Source: DATHVR01 sp035461175 (lineage in GTDB: Bacteria; Actinomycetota; Acidimicrobiia; Spongiisociales; ZC4RG35). From it: DNA of 11,046 bases. Shown here one piece after another: positions 1 to 5,847 of the stretch. The notes under the pieces are model-generated. The model had not been told where the DNA came from. It saw nothing but the letters and a program-made list of their open reading frames with translations, and made no database searches. Location of the stretch: assembly GCA_035461175.1 (NCBI GenBank), contig DATHVR010000165.1, positions 1-11,046 of the forward strand, in the 5' to 3' direction. Position 1 is the stretch's first letter. Each line of letters opens with the position of its first letter. A program made the position numbers and the translations under genes.

Positions 1-402
1 GAACGACACAGCCGCTACGTCCTGCTCGGCTCACTGCCCGACTCACGCACCAGCGCCGACGTCATCCCGGTCCTGACCGACCTCATGGGCCGCCTCCCGG
101 CGCACCTGCTCCGAAGCCTGACCTGGGACCAAGGCACCGAACTAGCCGGCCACGCCACCTTCACCGTCTCCACCGGCGCCGACGTCTACTTCTGCGACCC
201 CCACTCGCCCTGGCAGCGAGGCAGCAACGAAAACTGGAACGGCCTCGTCCGCCAATTCCTCCCCAAAGGAACCGACCTCAACCAATACACCCAAGACGAC
301 CTCGACACCATCGCCCGCAAACTCAACGGAAGACCACGCAAGACACTCGACTGGCAAACCCCAGCCGAACGATTCAACCAACTCGTCGCGACCAACCCTT
401 GA
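1..402 (+). CDS. IS30-family transposase, C-terminal part (5' end outside window)
   Basis: This is the last 133 codons of a DDE transposase; the reading frame is open to the window's left edge. The integrase-core segment begins with RYVLL. It is followed by LTWDQGTE, which carries the second catalytic Asp (residue 43 of the visible part), and then by CDPHSPWQRGSNEN, which carries the catalytic Glu (residue 77). The tail has LNGRPRKTLDWQTPAE. These are hallmark motifs of the IS30 family as found in actinobacteria. The first catalytic Asp and the N-terminal helix-turn-helix lie upstream of the window, so it cannot be judged whether the gene is intact. The visible part has no stop codon or frameshift and ends at TGA. 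It probably encodes an enzyme that cuts and joins the ends of its own insertion sequence. Confidence 0.93.
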   Translation, partial: ERHSRYVLLGSLPDSRTSADVIPVLTDLMGRLPAHLLRSLTWDQGTELAGHATFTVSTGADVYFCDPHSPWQRGSNENWNGLVRQFLPKGTDLNQYTQDDLDTIARKLNGRPRKTLDWQTPAERFNQLVATNP

Positions 403-434
403 AACCGCCCGCGCAATTCTGTCGCGAAAACGGC
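1..434 (+). mobile_element. Right end of an IS30-family insertion sequence
   Basis: The transposase gene ends at 402 and the next gene, on the opposite strand, ends at 435, so the right end of the element must lie within or close to 403-434. IS30 elements normally end a few tens of bases after the transposase stop. The left end is outside the window, so the terminal inverted repeat and the target duplication cannot be confirmed. The right boundary given here is an upper estimate. Confidence 0.55.
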
Positions 435-1673
435 TCAGGCCGGGGCCTTGACCGGCTCGCCCGATCTCCAGACGTGGGTGATGCGGGACGGGTCGGCGAG
501 GATGGACAGGTCGGCCAGCGGGTCTCCCGCCACCCCGATCACGTCGGCGTCGTGGCCCGGGGCGAGACGGCCTGAGCGAGGGGCCTGGGCCCCCAGCGTG
601 TCCGGGCCGGTGGCGGTGGCGGCGCGAATCGCCTCGAGCGGCTCCATGCCCAGGCCGGCCAGCAGGACCAGTTCCTCGCCGTGGCGGCCCCACATTCCCG
701 CCCCCCAGATGTCGGTACCGAGGGCGATTCGCACTCCGTGGGAGATGGCGGTGGCCACCGCCTCGGCGTGGCGGTCGGCGAGGGCGTCGAGCTTGGCGAC
801 GGCGTAGCCGGGCATCCCCTGAGCGTGCCCGACCCGGGTGAGATGGTCGACGATCCAGCGAGTGGGGACGAGGATGGTCCCGGCCTCGTCCATGGCCCGG
901 GCAGATTCCTCGTCGAGGTAGGAGCCGTGCTCGATCGTGCGCACTCCAGCCGCCACCGCCGCCATGATCCCCGGCTTGCCGTGGCAATGGGCCGCCACCG
1001 CACGGTCGGCTCGGGCCGCCTCGTCAACGATTGCGGCGAGTTCGGCTTCGGTGAACTGCTGGTGGAGGGGGTGGTCGATCTGGCTCATGACTCCGCCCGA
1101 GGCGCAGACCTTGATCACCCGGGCTCCGAGGCGAAGCTGGCGGCGCACCACCCGGCGGCAGTCGTCGGGTCCGTCGGCCAGAGCCGGAGCCCCGAAGTGG
1201 CGCTCGGCCAGCCGATCGGCGTCCTCGGCGGAGAGAGCGTGGAAGTCGGCATGTCCGCCGGTCTGGGACATGGCCGATCCGGCGGCATACAGGTTGGGGC
1301 CTCGGATGGTTCCGTCCTCCACCGCGGGAGTCAGCAGGGCGCCGTAGCCGCCCACCTCGCGCACGGAGGTGAATCCGGCATCGAGGGCGTCGCCCATGTC
1401 ACGGGCGGCCCTGACCGCCCCCACCTGGGGAACCTGCGTGATCAGGGCCTCGAGGTTCACCACTCCGGCCGCCAGTCCCATCAGGTGTGTGTGGCTGTCC
1501 CACATCCCCGGCATGACGGTCTCCACCGTGACCGTATCAGCGCCGGGACTATCGGGAGCATCCGTCGCCGCGCCGGCGAAGACGATGCGGGGCCCGTCCA
1601 GCACGACGGCGGCGTCCTCCAGCGGCGGCCCGTCGCCGGGCAGGAGCCGGAAGGCTTCGATCCGTACCGTCAT
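435..1673 (-). CDS. Metal-dependent amidohydrolase (imidazolonepropionase/prolidase-like)
   Basis: This is a 412-residue amidohydrolase-superfamily protein, a normal length for the imidazolonepropionase-like and Xaa-Pro-dipeptidase-like group. Visible metal-site motifs, in order, are DSHTHL with His61 and His63, VIKVCASGG with Lys188 (the usual carboxylated lysine), AAHCHG with His229, TIEHGSYLD with His249, and LGTDIWG with Asp321. A small beta-sandwich forms from both ends: residues 1-55 and the C-terminal GRLAPGHDADVIG segment. It lacks a signal peptide, so it is probably cytoplasmic. The family hydrolyses cyclic amides or dipeptides, and the substrate cannot be told from sequence alone. 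Its ATG shares one base with the TGA of the LiaF-like gene upstream, which suggests translational coupling. No strong ribosome-binding site is seen at this start. An IS30 element ends about 30 bases beyond its stop. Confidence 0.88.
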   Translation of the reverse strand: MTVRIEAFRLLPGDGPPLEDAAVVLDGPRIVFAGAATDAPDSPGADTVTVETVMPGMWDSHTHLMGLAAGVVNLEALITQVPQVGAVRAARDMGDALDAGFTSVREVGGYGALLTPAVEDGTIRGPNLYAAGSAMSQTGGHADFHALSAEDADRLAERHFGAPALADGPDDCRRVVRRQLRLGARVIKVCASGGVMSQIDHPLHQQFTEAELAAIVDEAARADRAVAAHCHGKPGIMAAVAAGVRTIEHGSYLDEESARAMDEAGTILVPTRWIVDHLTRVGHAQGMPGYAVAKLDALADRHAEAVATAISHGVRIALGTDIWGAGMWGRHGEELVLLAGLGMEPLEAIRAATATGPDTLGAQAPRSGRLAPGHDADVIGVAGDPLADLSILADPSRITHVWRSGEPVKAPA

Positions 1674-2131
1674 CAGGAGACGGATTCGAGGCGCGGACGG
1701 GACTCGATCTGCAGTCCACCGAAGAGCGTGGTGGCCCGAATCGTCAGCACCGGCGCCTCCGGATCGGAGGGTGGCTCGTCGGATCGGTCCAAGCCTCCGA
1801 ACAGGCTGCGGGCCTGGACCTCGATGCGCCAGTCGGGCGGAGCGACGATCACGGTGCCTCCGAACAGAGTGGTGATCAGCAGCTCGGCTCCGGTCGGGCC
1901 CAACTGAGCGCGACGGAGGTCGAGGACGATCCCGCCGAAAATCGATCGGGTGGAGCCTCCCATGAAGGCCGAGGCATGTGAGCGCAGGTGCAGGCCCTCG
2001 AAGATCGTGACCAGGTCAACCTCATCCGAGTCCGGCTCGCCCCGGCTCACCAGCACGAGTCGGGCGGCGAAGGCCGCCAGTCCGACCGCCAGGTTGAGGG
2101 CAAAGGCCACTTTGAGCATTCGACGCCACAT
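1673..2131 (-). CDS. LiaF-like membrane-anchored protein (cell wall-active antibiotics response C-terminal fold)
   Basis: This is a 152-residue protein with one N-terminal membrane segment (about residues 6-28) preceded by basic residues WRR, then a repeating beta-rich domain. The domain has four spaced FGG turns: SIFGG (64-67), TTLFGG (88-92), RSLFGG (109-113) and TTLFGG (135-139). The APPDW motif (97-101) is also typical. This pattern matches the C-terminal domain of LiaF/VraT-like proteins (DUF2154), which in Firmicutes modulate envelope-stress two-component systems. In actinobacteria most copies have no known role. There is no histidine kinase or response regulator nearby, so a Lia-type circuit cannot be claimed. 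The stop overlaps the start of the amidohydrolase by one base. An 80-base gap separates it from the divergent pgi. Confidence 0.75.
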   Translation of the reverse strand: MWRRMLKVAFALNLAVGLAAFAARLVLVSRGEPDSDEVDLVTIFEGLHLRSHASAFMGGSTRSIFGGIVLDLRRAQLGPTGAELLITTLFGGTVIVAPPDWRIEVQARSLFGGLDRSDEPPSDPEAPVLTIRATTLFGGLQIESRPRLESVS

Positions 2132-2211
2132 GCCGCCATGATGCCACCTCCCGCGGGAATCGGAGACTCGGCCCAGGCGGACAACCCCTGGCCGCTGCCA
2201 TACTCGACATC

Positions 2212-3783
2212 ATGTATGACGAACTGACGGCCGTGGCTGGCTTCGACACCGCTGCCCTGCGCTGGGATGCGGAGGCGTACCCACAGCGGCTGTGGGACGG
2301 CGACCCGACGGTCTTCTCCGATGACGAGGTCCCGGAACTGGCCGACCGTCTGGGATGGCTGTCTTTGCACGACTCGATGCAGGAGCGGGTTCCCGAGCTG
2401 GCGGGCCTGGCCGAGTCCCTCGTCTCGGACGGGATCCTCGACGTCGTGGTGTGCGGGATGGGAGGCTCGAGCCTCGCCCCCGACGTCTTCTCCCAGGTGC
2501 TGGGCTCGCGTCCCTCGTATCCGAGTGTCACCGTTCTCGACTCCACCCACCCCCGGGCCGTGACCAACGTGGCACGGGCGATCGACCCCGAGCGTTCCGC
2601 CTTCGTCATCTCCTCCAAATCCGGCACCACACTGGAGACGCTCTCGTTCTTTCGGTACTTCTGGGAGATGACGGGCGGGGACGGGTCGCGTTTCATCGCC
2701 GTCACCGATCCCGGCACCTCACTGGCCGAGATGGGGAACGACCGCGGTTTCCGAGCCGTCATCGAAGCACCGTCCGACGTCGGAGGCCGCTACTCGGCTT
2801 TGACGCCTTTCGGTCTGGTCCCGGCGGCGATCATGGGAGTCGACCTCGAAGCCCTCCTCGGCTCCGCCCAGCGGCTAGCGGCCGACGTCCGCGGAAACGG
2901 AGCGGCCGAAGATCCGGCCATCGCCATGGGCCTGGCCTGGGCCGCCCACGCCCTCAACGGCCATGACAAGCTCACCCTGCGCACCTCACCGGGCCTGACG
3001 TCGTTCCCCGGCTGGATCGAACAGCTCGTTGCCGAGAGCCTGGGCAAGAACGGACGCGGGATCGTGCCGATCGCCGGCGAGCCTCCCTTCGATACGTATT
3101 CCTATGACCGGGTTTTCGTCGACTACGTGCTCGCCGGCGAGGAACTCGCCCCCGCCCCGGAGGACTTCCCTTCGGTTCGTTTCGAGCTCGGCGACGGCTA
3201 CGACCTCGCCGCCGAGATGCTTCGGGCCGAGGTCGCCACCGCCGCCGCCGGGGAGGTACTCGGGGTCCACCCCTTCAACCAGCCCGACGTGGAACGGGCC
3301 AAGCAGCTGACCCGGGCGGCGATGAGTGGTGAGGGCGCCGATGATGTCGTAGCCCCCGTGCCGGTGGCGGGCGACACCTTCCGGGTCCGCCTGGAGCGCT
3401 TCCTCGACCAGATCCGCCCCGGTGACTACCTCTCCCTCCAGGCTTATCTGGCCCCCGCCCCCGACGTCGATGCCGCCGCCGGGCGCTTCCGGCGACTGGT
3501 GGGTGAGCGGCACCAGTGCGCCACCACCTTCGGCTACGGCCCCCGCTTCCTCCACTCCACCGGTCAGTTGCACAAGGGCGGTCCCCCTACCGGGGTGTTC
3601 GTGCAGGTCGTCGGCCGCAGCGAAGAGGCCGTTGCGGTGCCGGAGACCGACTACGCCTTCAACCATGTGATCGCGGCCCAGGCCGACGGCGATTACGCCG
3701 CCCTGCGAGAGGCGGACCGGCGGGTGCTGCGGGTGGACGTCACTGACGGCGGTATGGAGGCACTGTTGGAGGCGCTGGGTTGA
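2212..3783 (+). CDS. pgi: Glucose-6-phosphate isomerase, transaldolase-associated type
   Basis: It interconverts glucose-6-phosphate and fructose-6-phosphate in the cytoplasm. The 523-residue protein has two SIS sugar-phosphate domains. Motifs are CGMGGSSLAP (81-90), SSKSGTTLET (134-143, phosphate binding), GGRYSALTPFG (191-201), AESLGKNGRG (274-283, with the likely catalytic Glu275), HPFNQPDVE (353-361) and LHSTGQLHKGG (447-457, with the likely catalytic Lys455). The sequence resembles the isomerase half of bifunctional transaldolase/isomerase proteins more than classical Pgi. No transaldolase domain is present: the gene starts at ATG 2212, only 80 bases from a divergent gene. No Shine-Dalgarno sequence precedes the ATG. 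A possible -10 (CATACT, 2199-2204) sits so close that a leaderless message is possible. Its stop overlaps the TTG start of zwf by 4 bases, indicating one operon. Confidence 0.93.
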   Translation: MYDELTAVAGFDTAALRWDAEAYPQRLWDGDPTVFSDDEVPELADRLGWLSLHDSMQERVPELAGLAESLVSDGILDVVVCGMGGSSLAPDVFSQVLGSRPSYPSVTVLDSTHPRAVTNVARAIDPERSAFVISSKSGTTLETLSFFRYFWEMTGGDGSRFIAVTDPGTSLAEMGNDRGFRAVIEAPSDVGGRYSALTPFGLVPAAIMGVDLEALLGSAQRLAADVRGNGAAEDPAIAMGLAWAAHALNGHDKLTLRTSPGLTSFPGWIEQLVAESLGKNGRGIVPIAGEPPFDTYSYDRVFVDYVLAGEELAPAPEDFPSVRFELGDGYDLAAEMLRAEVATAAAGEVLGVHPFNQPDVERAKQLTRAAMSGEGADDVVAPVPVAGDTFRVRLERFLDQIRPGDYLSLQAYLAPAPDVDAAAGRFRRLVGERHQCATTFGYGPRFLHSTGQLHKGGPPTGVFVQVVGRSEEAVAVPETDYAFNHVIAAQADGDYAALREADRRVLRVDVTDGGMEALLEALG

Positions 3784-5249
3784 GCCAGGAGGCTTACACC
3801 CCCGGCGTCCTTTCGGTCGGGATCGAGCCCCATCTGTTCGTGGTGTTCGGCGGGACGGGGGACCTGGCCCGCCAGATGCTGCTGCCGGCGCTCTTCCAGC
3901 TCCTGCGCCGGAGAGAGTTCCACGACTCGGTGGAGCTGCTGGCGGTGGCCACCCGCCCGATGAGCGACGCCGAGTACCGGAAGATGGCTGTCGAGGCCCT
4001 GGCCGAGGCGGGTGTTCCCGACTGTGAGGAGTGGGCCGAGCGACACCTCCGCTACCAATCGATCAAAGACGGCTTCGAAGCCCTGCGTGAACGGATCGAA
4101 GAGATCGAGGCAGCGGAAGGCCTCGACGGCAACCGGGCCTTCTATCTGGCTATCCCGCCGGCGGTTTTCGACGACACCGTTGACGGCCTGGGCAAGAGCG
4201 GGGCATTCTCGGGTGGAGGCTGGACCCGCGTGGTGGTGGAAAAGCCGTTCGGTTTCGATCTGGACAGCGCTCACCACCTCAATGCCCTCCTCCATGATTG
4301 GCTCGACGAGAGCCAGATCTTCCGGATCGACCACTACCTCGCCAAGGAGACCGTCCAGAATCTGCTCGCCCTGCGCTTCGCCAACCCGCTCTTCGAATCC
4401 TCGTGGAGTCGGGATCGGATCGATTCGGTGCAGATAACGGTCGCCGAGGACTTCGGGATCGGCAGCCGGGCCGGATACTTCGACAAGGCGGGGATCGTGC
4501 GCGACATCATCCAGAACCACGCGCTCCAGGTCCTGACCCTGGTGGCAATGGAGCCGCCCGTGAAGGCGACGTCGGACGCGATCCGGGACGAGAAGGTGAA
4601 GGTCCTGCGGGCCATGTATCCCGTCGACCCGACCGCGGCCGTGCGGGGCCAATATGGCGAAGGCGAGGTCGGCGGCGAGAAAGCGGCGGCCTACCTGGAA
4701 GAAGAAGGTGTCGGGGACGGATCCACGACCGAGACTTACGCCGCTTTCAAGTTCGAGATCGACAACTGGCGCTGGAAGGGGGTTCCCTTCTACGTCCGCA
4801 CCGGCAAGCGGCTGAAGCGGCGCGTCACACAGGTCTCGGTCGTCTTCAAGGAGCCACCGGTCTTCCTGTTCTCGATCGACGGTCCGTGTTCGATGCATCC
4901 CAATGTGTTCGACATCCGGCTCCAGCCCGAGGAGGGATTCGCCCTGTCGTTCGAGATGAAGGTCCCGGGAGAGGGGTACGACCTGCGAACCCAGCGCCTC
5001 CGCTTCGACTACGACGAGGAATTCGGTGAACTGCCCGGCGCCTACTTCACCTTGCTGGCGGACGTCATGATCGGGGACCAAACCCTTTTCGTCCGCTCCG
5101 ACGAGGTGGAGGAGGCGTGGCGCATCGTGGCACCGGTGCTCGATCCGGGGACGACTCCCGACCTGTACGAAGCGGGATCGTGGGGTCCGGCCCGGGCGGA
5201 AGAATTGCTCGGCCGCAGCGGTCGCCAATGGCAGACCCCCGACTTCTGA
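3780..5249 (+). CDS. zwf: Glucose-6-phosphate 1-dehydrogenase
   Basis: It oxidises glucose-6-phosphate to 6-phosphogluconolactone with reduction of NADP+, the first step of the oxidative pentose phosphate pathway. The 489 residues match the family's usual length. Visible motifs are the dinucleotide-binding VFGGTGDLA (22-30), VEKPFGFDLDSA (153-164, with Lys155), the signature RIDHYLAKE (182-190, with Asp184 and His185), QNHALQ with the probable general base His247, and FYVRTGKRL (337-345). The start is TTG at 3780: a GGAGG at 3768-3772 lies 7 bases upstream, and TTGA overlaps the pgi stop, so translation is probably coupled. Both enzymes use glucose-6-phosphate, so co-expression makes biochemical sense. 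Neither opcA, gnd nor pgl follows. A WhiB7-like gene with its own promoter comes next. Confidence 0.96.
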   Translation: MSQEAYTPGVLSVGIEPHLFVVFGGTGDLARQMLLPALFQLLRRREFHDSVELLAVATRPMSDAEYRKMAVEALAEAGVPDCEEWAERHLRYQSIKDGFEALRERIEEIEAAEGLDGNRAFYLAIPPAVFDDTVDGLGKSGAFSGGGWTRVVVEKPFGFDLDSAHHLNALLHDWLDESQIFRIDHYLAKETVQNLLALRFANPLFESSWSRDRIDSVQITVAEDFGIGSRAGYFDKAGIVRDIIQNHALQVLTLVAMEPPVKATSDAIRDEKVKVLRAMYPVDPTAAVRGQYGEGEVGGEKAAAYLEEEGVGDGSTTETYAAFKFEIDNWRWKGVPFYVRTGKRLKRRVTQVSVVFKEPPVFLFSIDGPCSMHPNVFDIRLQPEEGFALSFEMKVPGEGYDLRTQRLRFDYDEEFGELPGAYFTLLADVMIGDQTLFVRSDEVEEAWRIVAPVLDPGTTPDLYEAGSWGPARAEELLGRSGRQWQTPDF

Positions 5250-5259
5250 ATCTCTCGGC

Positions 5260-5297
5260 TTAATCGCTTGACAGCGTCGATCCGGTCCGGTTACCTT
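5260..5297 (+). promoter_or_regulatory. Sigma-70-type promoter of the whiB7-like leader, with AT-rich box
   Basis: A perfect TTGACA -35 lies at 5268-5273 and a TAnnnT -10 (TACCTT) at 5292-5297, with an 18-base spacer. Transcription would start near 5304. The AT-rich run TTAAT (5260-5264) lies exactly 3 bases upstream of the -35. In mycobacteria, WhiB7-controlled promoters are known to carry an AT-rich tract about 3 bp upstream of the -35, bound by the AT-hook. This arrangement therefore suggests autoactivation. The start site is inferred. Confidence 0.65.
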
Positions 5298-5324
5298 GCC
5301 GGAATCGCAAACTACGAGGCATCA

Positions 5325-5441
5325 GTGGAGCGGCTCCGCACCGACAACCCGATCGTCATGACGACGGGGTTCGGCGCGCCCATTTCCACTACGGGCGCAG
5401 ACGGGCTCCCCGTCCTCATCGCCCCCCGGCGGCTTCGTTAG
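5325..5441 (+). CDS. Leader upstream ORF (38 codons) before the whiB7-like gene
   Basis: This is a short ORF from GTG 5325 to TAG 5439-5441, lying about 20 bases after the predicted transcription start. GAGG at 5316-5319 is placed 5 bases before the GTG, which makes it a credible translation start. An in-frame ATG at 5358 has no ribosome-binding site. The peptide ends in Ala-Pro-Arg-Arg-Leu-Arg. The codons for these last residues (5426-5437) form the left arm of a predicted antiterminator, so a ribosome finishing this ORF would cover that arm. I infer a regulatory role: its translation reports ribosome activity to the terminator downstream. Similar upstream ORFs control mycobacterial whiB7 and Streptomyces wblC. 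The peptide itself may have no function. Confidence 0.55.
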   Translation: MERLRTDNPIVMTTGFGAPISTTGADGLPVLIAPRRLR

Positions 5442-5481
5442 GTCCGAGCACCACCACAAGCACACCCCGAAAGCCGCCCGG
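5426..5481 (+). promoter_or_regulatory. Predicted antiterminator hairpin
   Basis: CCGGCGGCTTCG (5426-5437) can pair with CGAAAGCCGCCCGG (5468-5481), giving 12 base pairs with two single-base bulges (A70 and C79 of the 5400 block) and a loop of 30 bases. The right arm contains GCCGCC (5473-5478), which is also the left arm of the terminator at 5470-5506, so the two structures exclude each other. The left arm lies in the last codons of the upstream ORF. The pairing was found by eye and no folding energies were computed. Confidence 0.6.
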
Positions 5482-5506
5482 TCCCCCTCCTCCCGGCGGC
5501 TTTTTT
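5470..5506 (+). terminator. Rho-independent terminator (attenuator) in the whiB7-like leader
   Basis: AAAGCCGCC (5470-5478) pairs with GGCGGCTTT (5495-5503) around a pyrimidine-rich loop of 16 bases, and six T residues (5501-5506) close the structure. It lies between the upstream ORF and the whiB7-like start at 5537 on the same strand. It would therefore end most transcripts from the promoter at 5268-5297 unless the antiterminator forms. It could also stop read-through from the pgi-zwf operon. Confidence 0.82.
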
Positions 5507-5536
5507 CGTGGCCGCTCAGCACCGAAAGGTTTGCGA

Positions 5537-5839
5537 ATGCAAGACTTCTACCGATCCGGCCGTTGTTCCGACGGCGACAACCACCAACTCTTCTTCAGCC
5601 AGCGGGCCTCCGACCTGGCCGAAGCCCAGGCGCTGTGCAGCCAGTGCCCGGTCCGCATCTCATGCCTCGAGATGGCGCTCGAGGAGGGCCTGGAGTATGG
5701 CGTGTGGGGCGGAGTGATTTTCTGGGACGGTCAGGCCTACCACCGAAAGCGGGGGCGGGGCCGACCTCGAAGGTCCGAGTCTCACCTCCCGGTCGAGGCC
5801 GACATCGACGAGCTCCAGGAGCTGGTCAAGTCGGCGTGA
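5537..5839 (+). CDS. whiB7: WhiB7-like iron-sulfur transcription regulator with AT-hook
   Basis: This is a 100-residue WhiB-family (Wbl) protein. Four cysteines for a [4Fe-4S] cluster are at 10, 34, 37 and 43 (CX23CX2CX5C). The beta-turn GVWGG is at 55-59, followed by VIFWDG and a basic AT-hook, KRGRGRPRR (71-79). GVWGG followed by an RGRP hook is the diagnostic layout of WhiB7. That protein binds region 4 of the primary sigma factor and AT-rich DNA near the -35 to activate drug-resistance genes. Unlike the M. tuberculosis protein, which ends soon after the hook, this one has about 21 more residues, mostly acidic and possibly helical. The ATG at 5537 is chosen over the TTG at 5531 because GAAAGG (5524-5529) is 7 bases before it. 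The leader carries an upstream ORF and attenuator. The gene ends 8 bases from the convergent sigma gene. WhiB7 orthology is inferred from motifs. Confidence 0.85.
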   Translation: MQDFYRSGRCSDGDNHQLFFSQRASDLAEAQALCSQCPVRISCLEMALEEGLEYGVWGGVIFWDGQAYHRKRGRGRPRRSESHLPVEADIDELQELVKSA

Positions 5840-5847
5840 GTATCGGC

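Noticed and set aside
681..1907. Plus-strand open frame of 408 codons opposite the amidohydrolase and LiaF-like genes
   Set aside because: It is low-complexity, rich in Gly, His and Val, has no motifs, and covers two real genes on the other strand.
3693..5228. Long minus-strand open frame of 511 codons opposite zwf
   Set aside because: It mirrors the codon structure of zwf, a clear enzyme gene with all its motifs. The translation has no recognisable domain. Long antisense frames are expected in high-GC DNA.
5325..5441. Slight likeness of the leader peptide (TTGFGAP...) to the start of catalases
   Set aside because: Only a few residues agree, no catalase sequence follows, and the ORF sits in a regulatory leader; chance is the simplest explanation.
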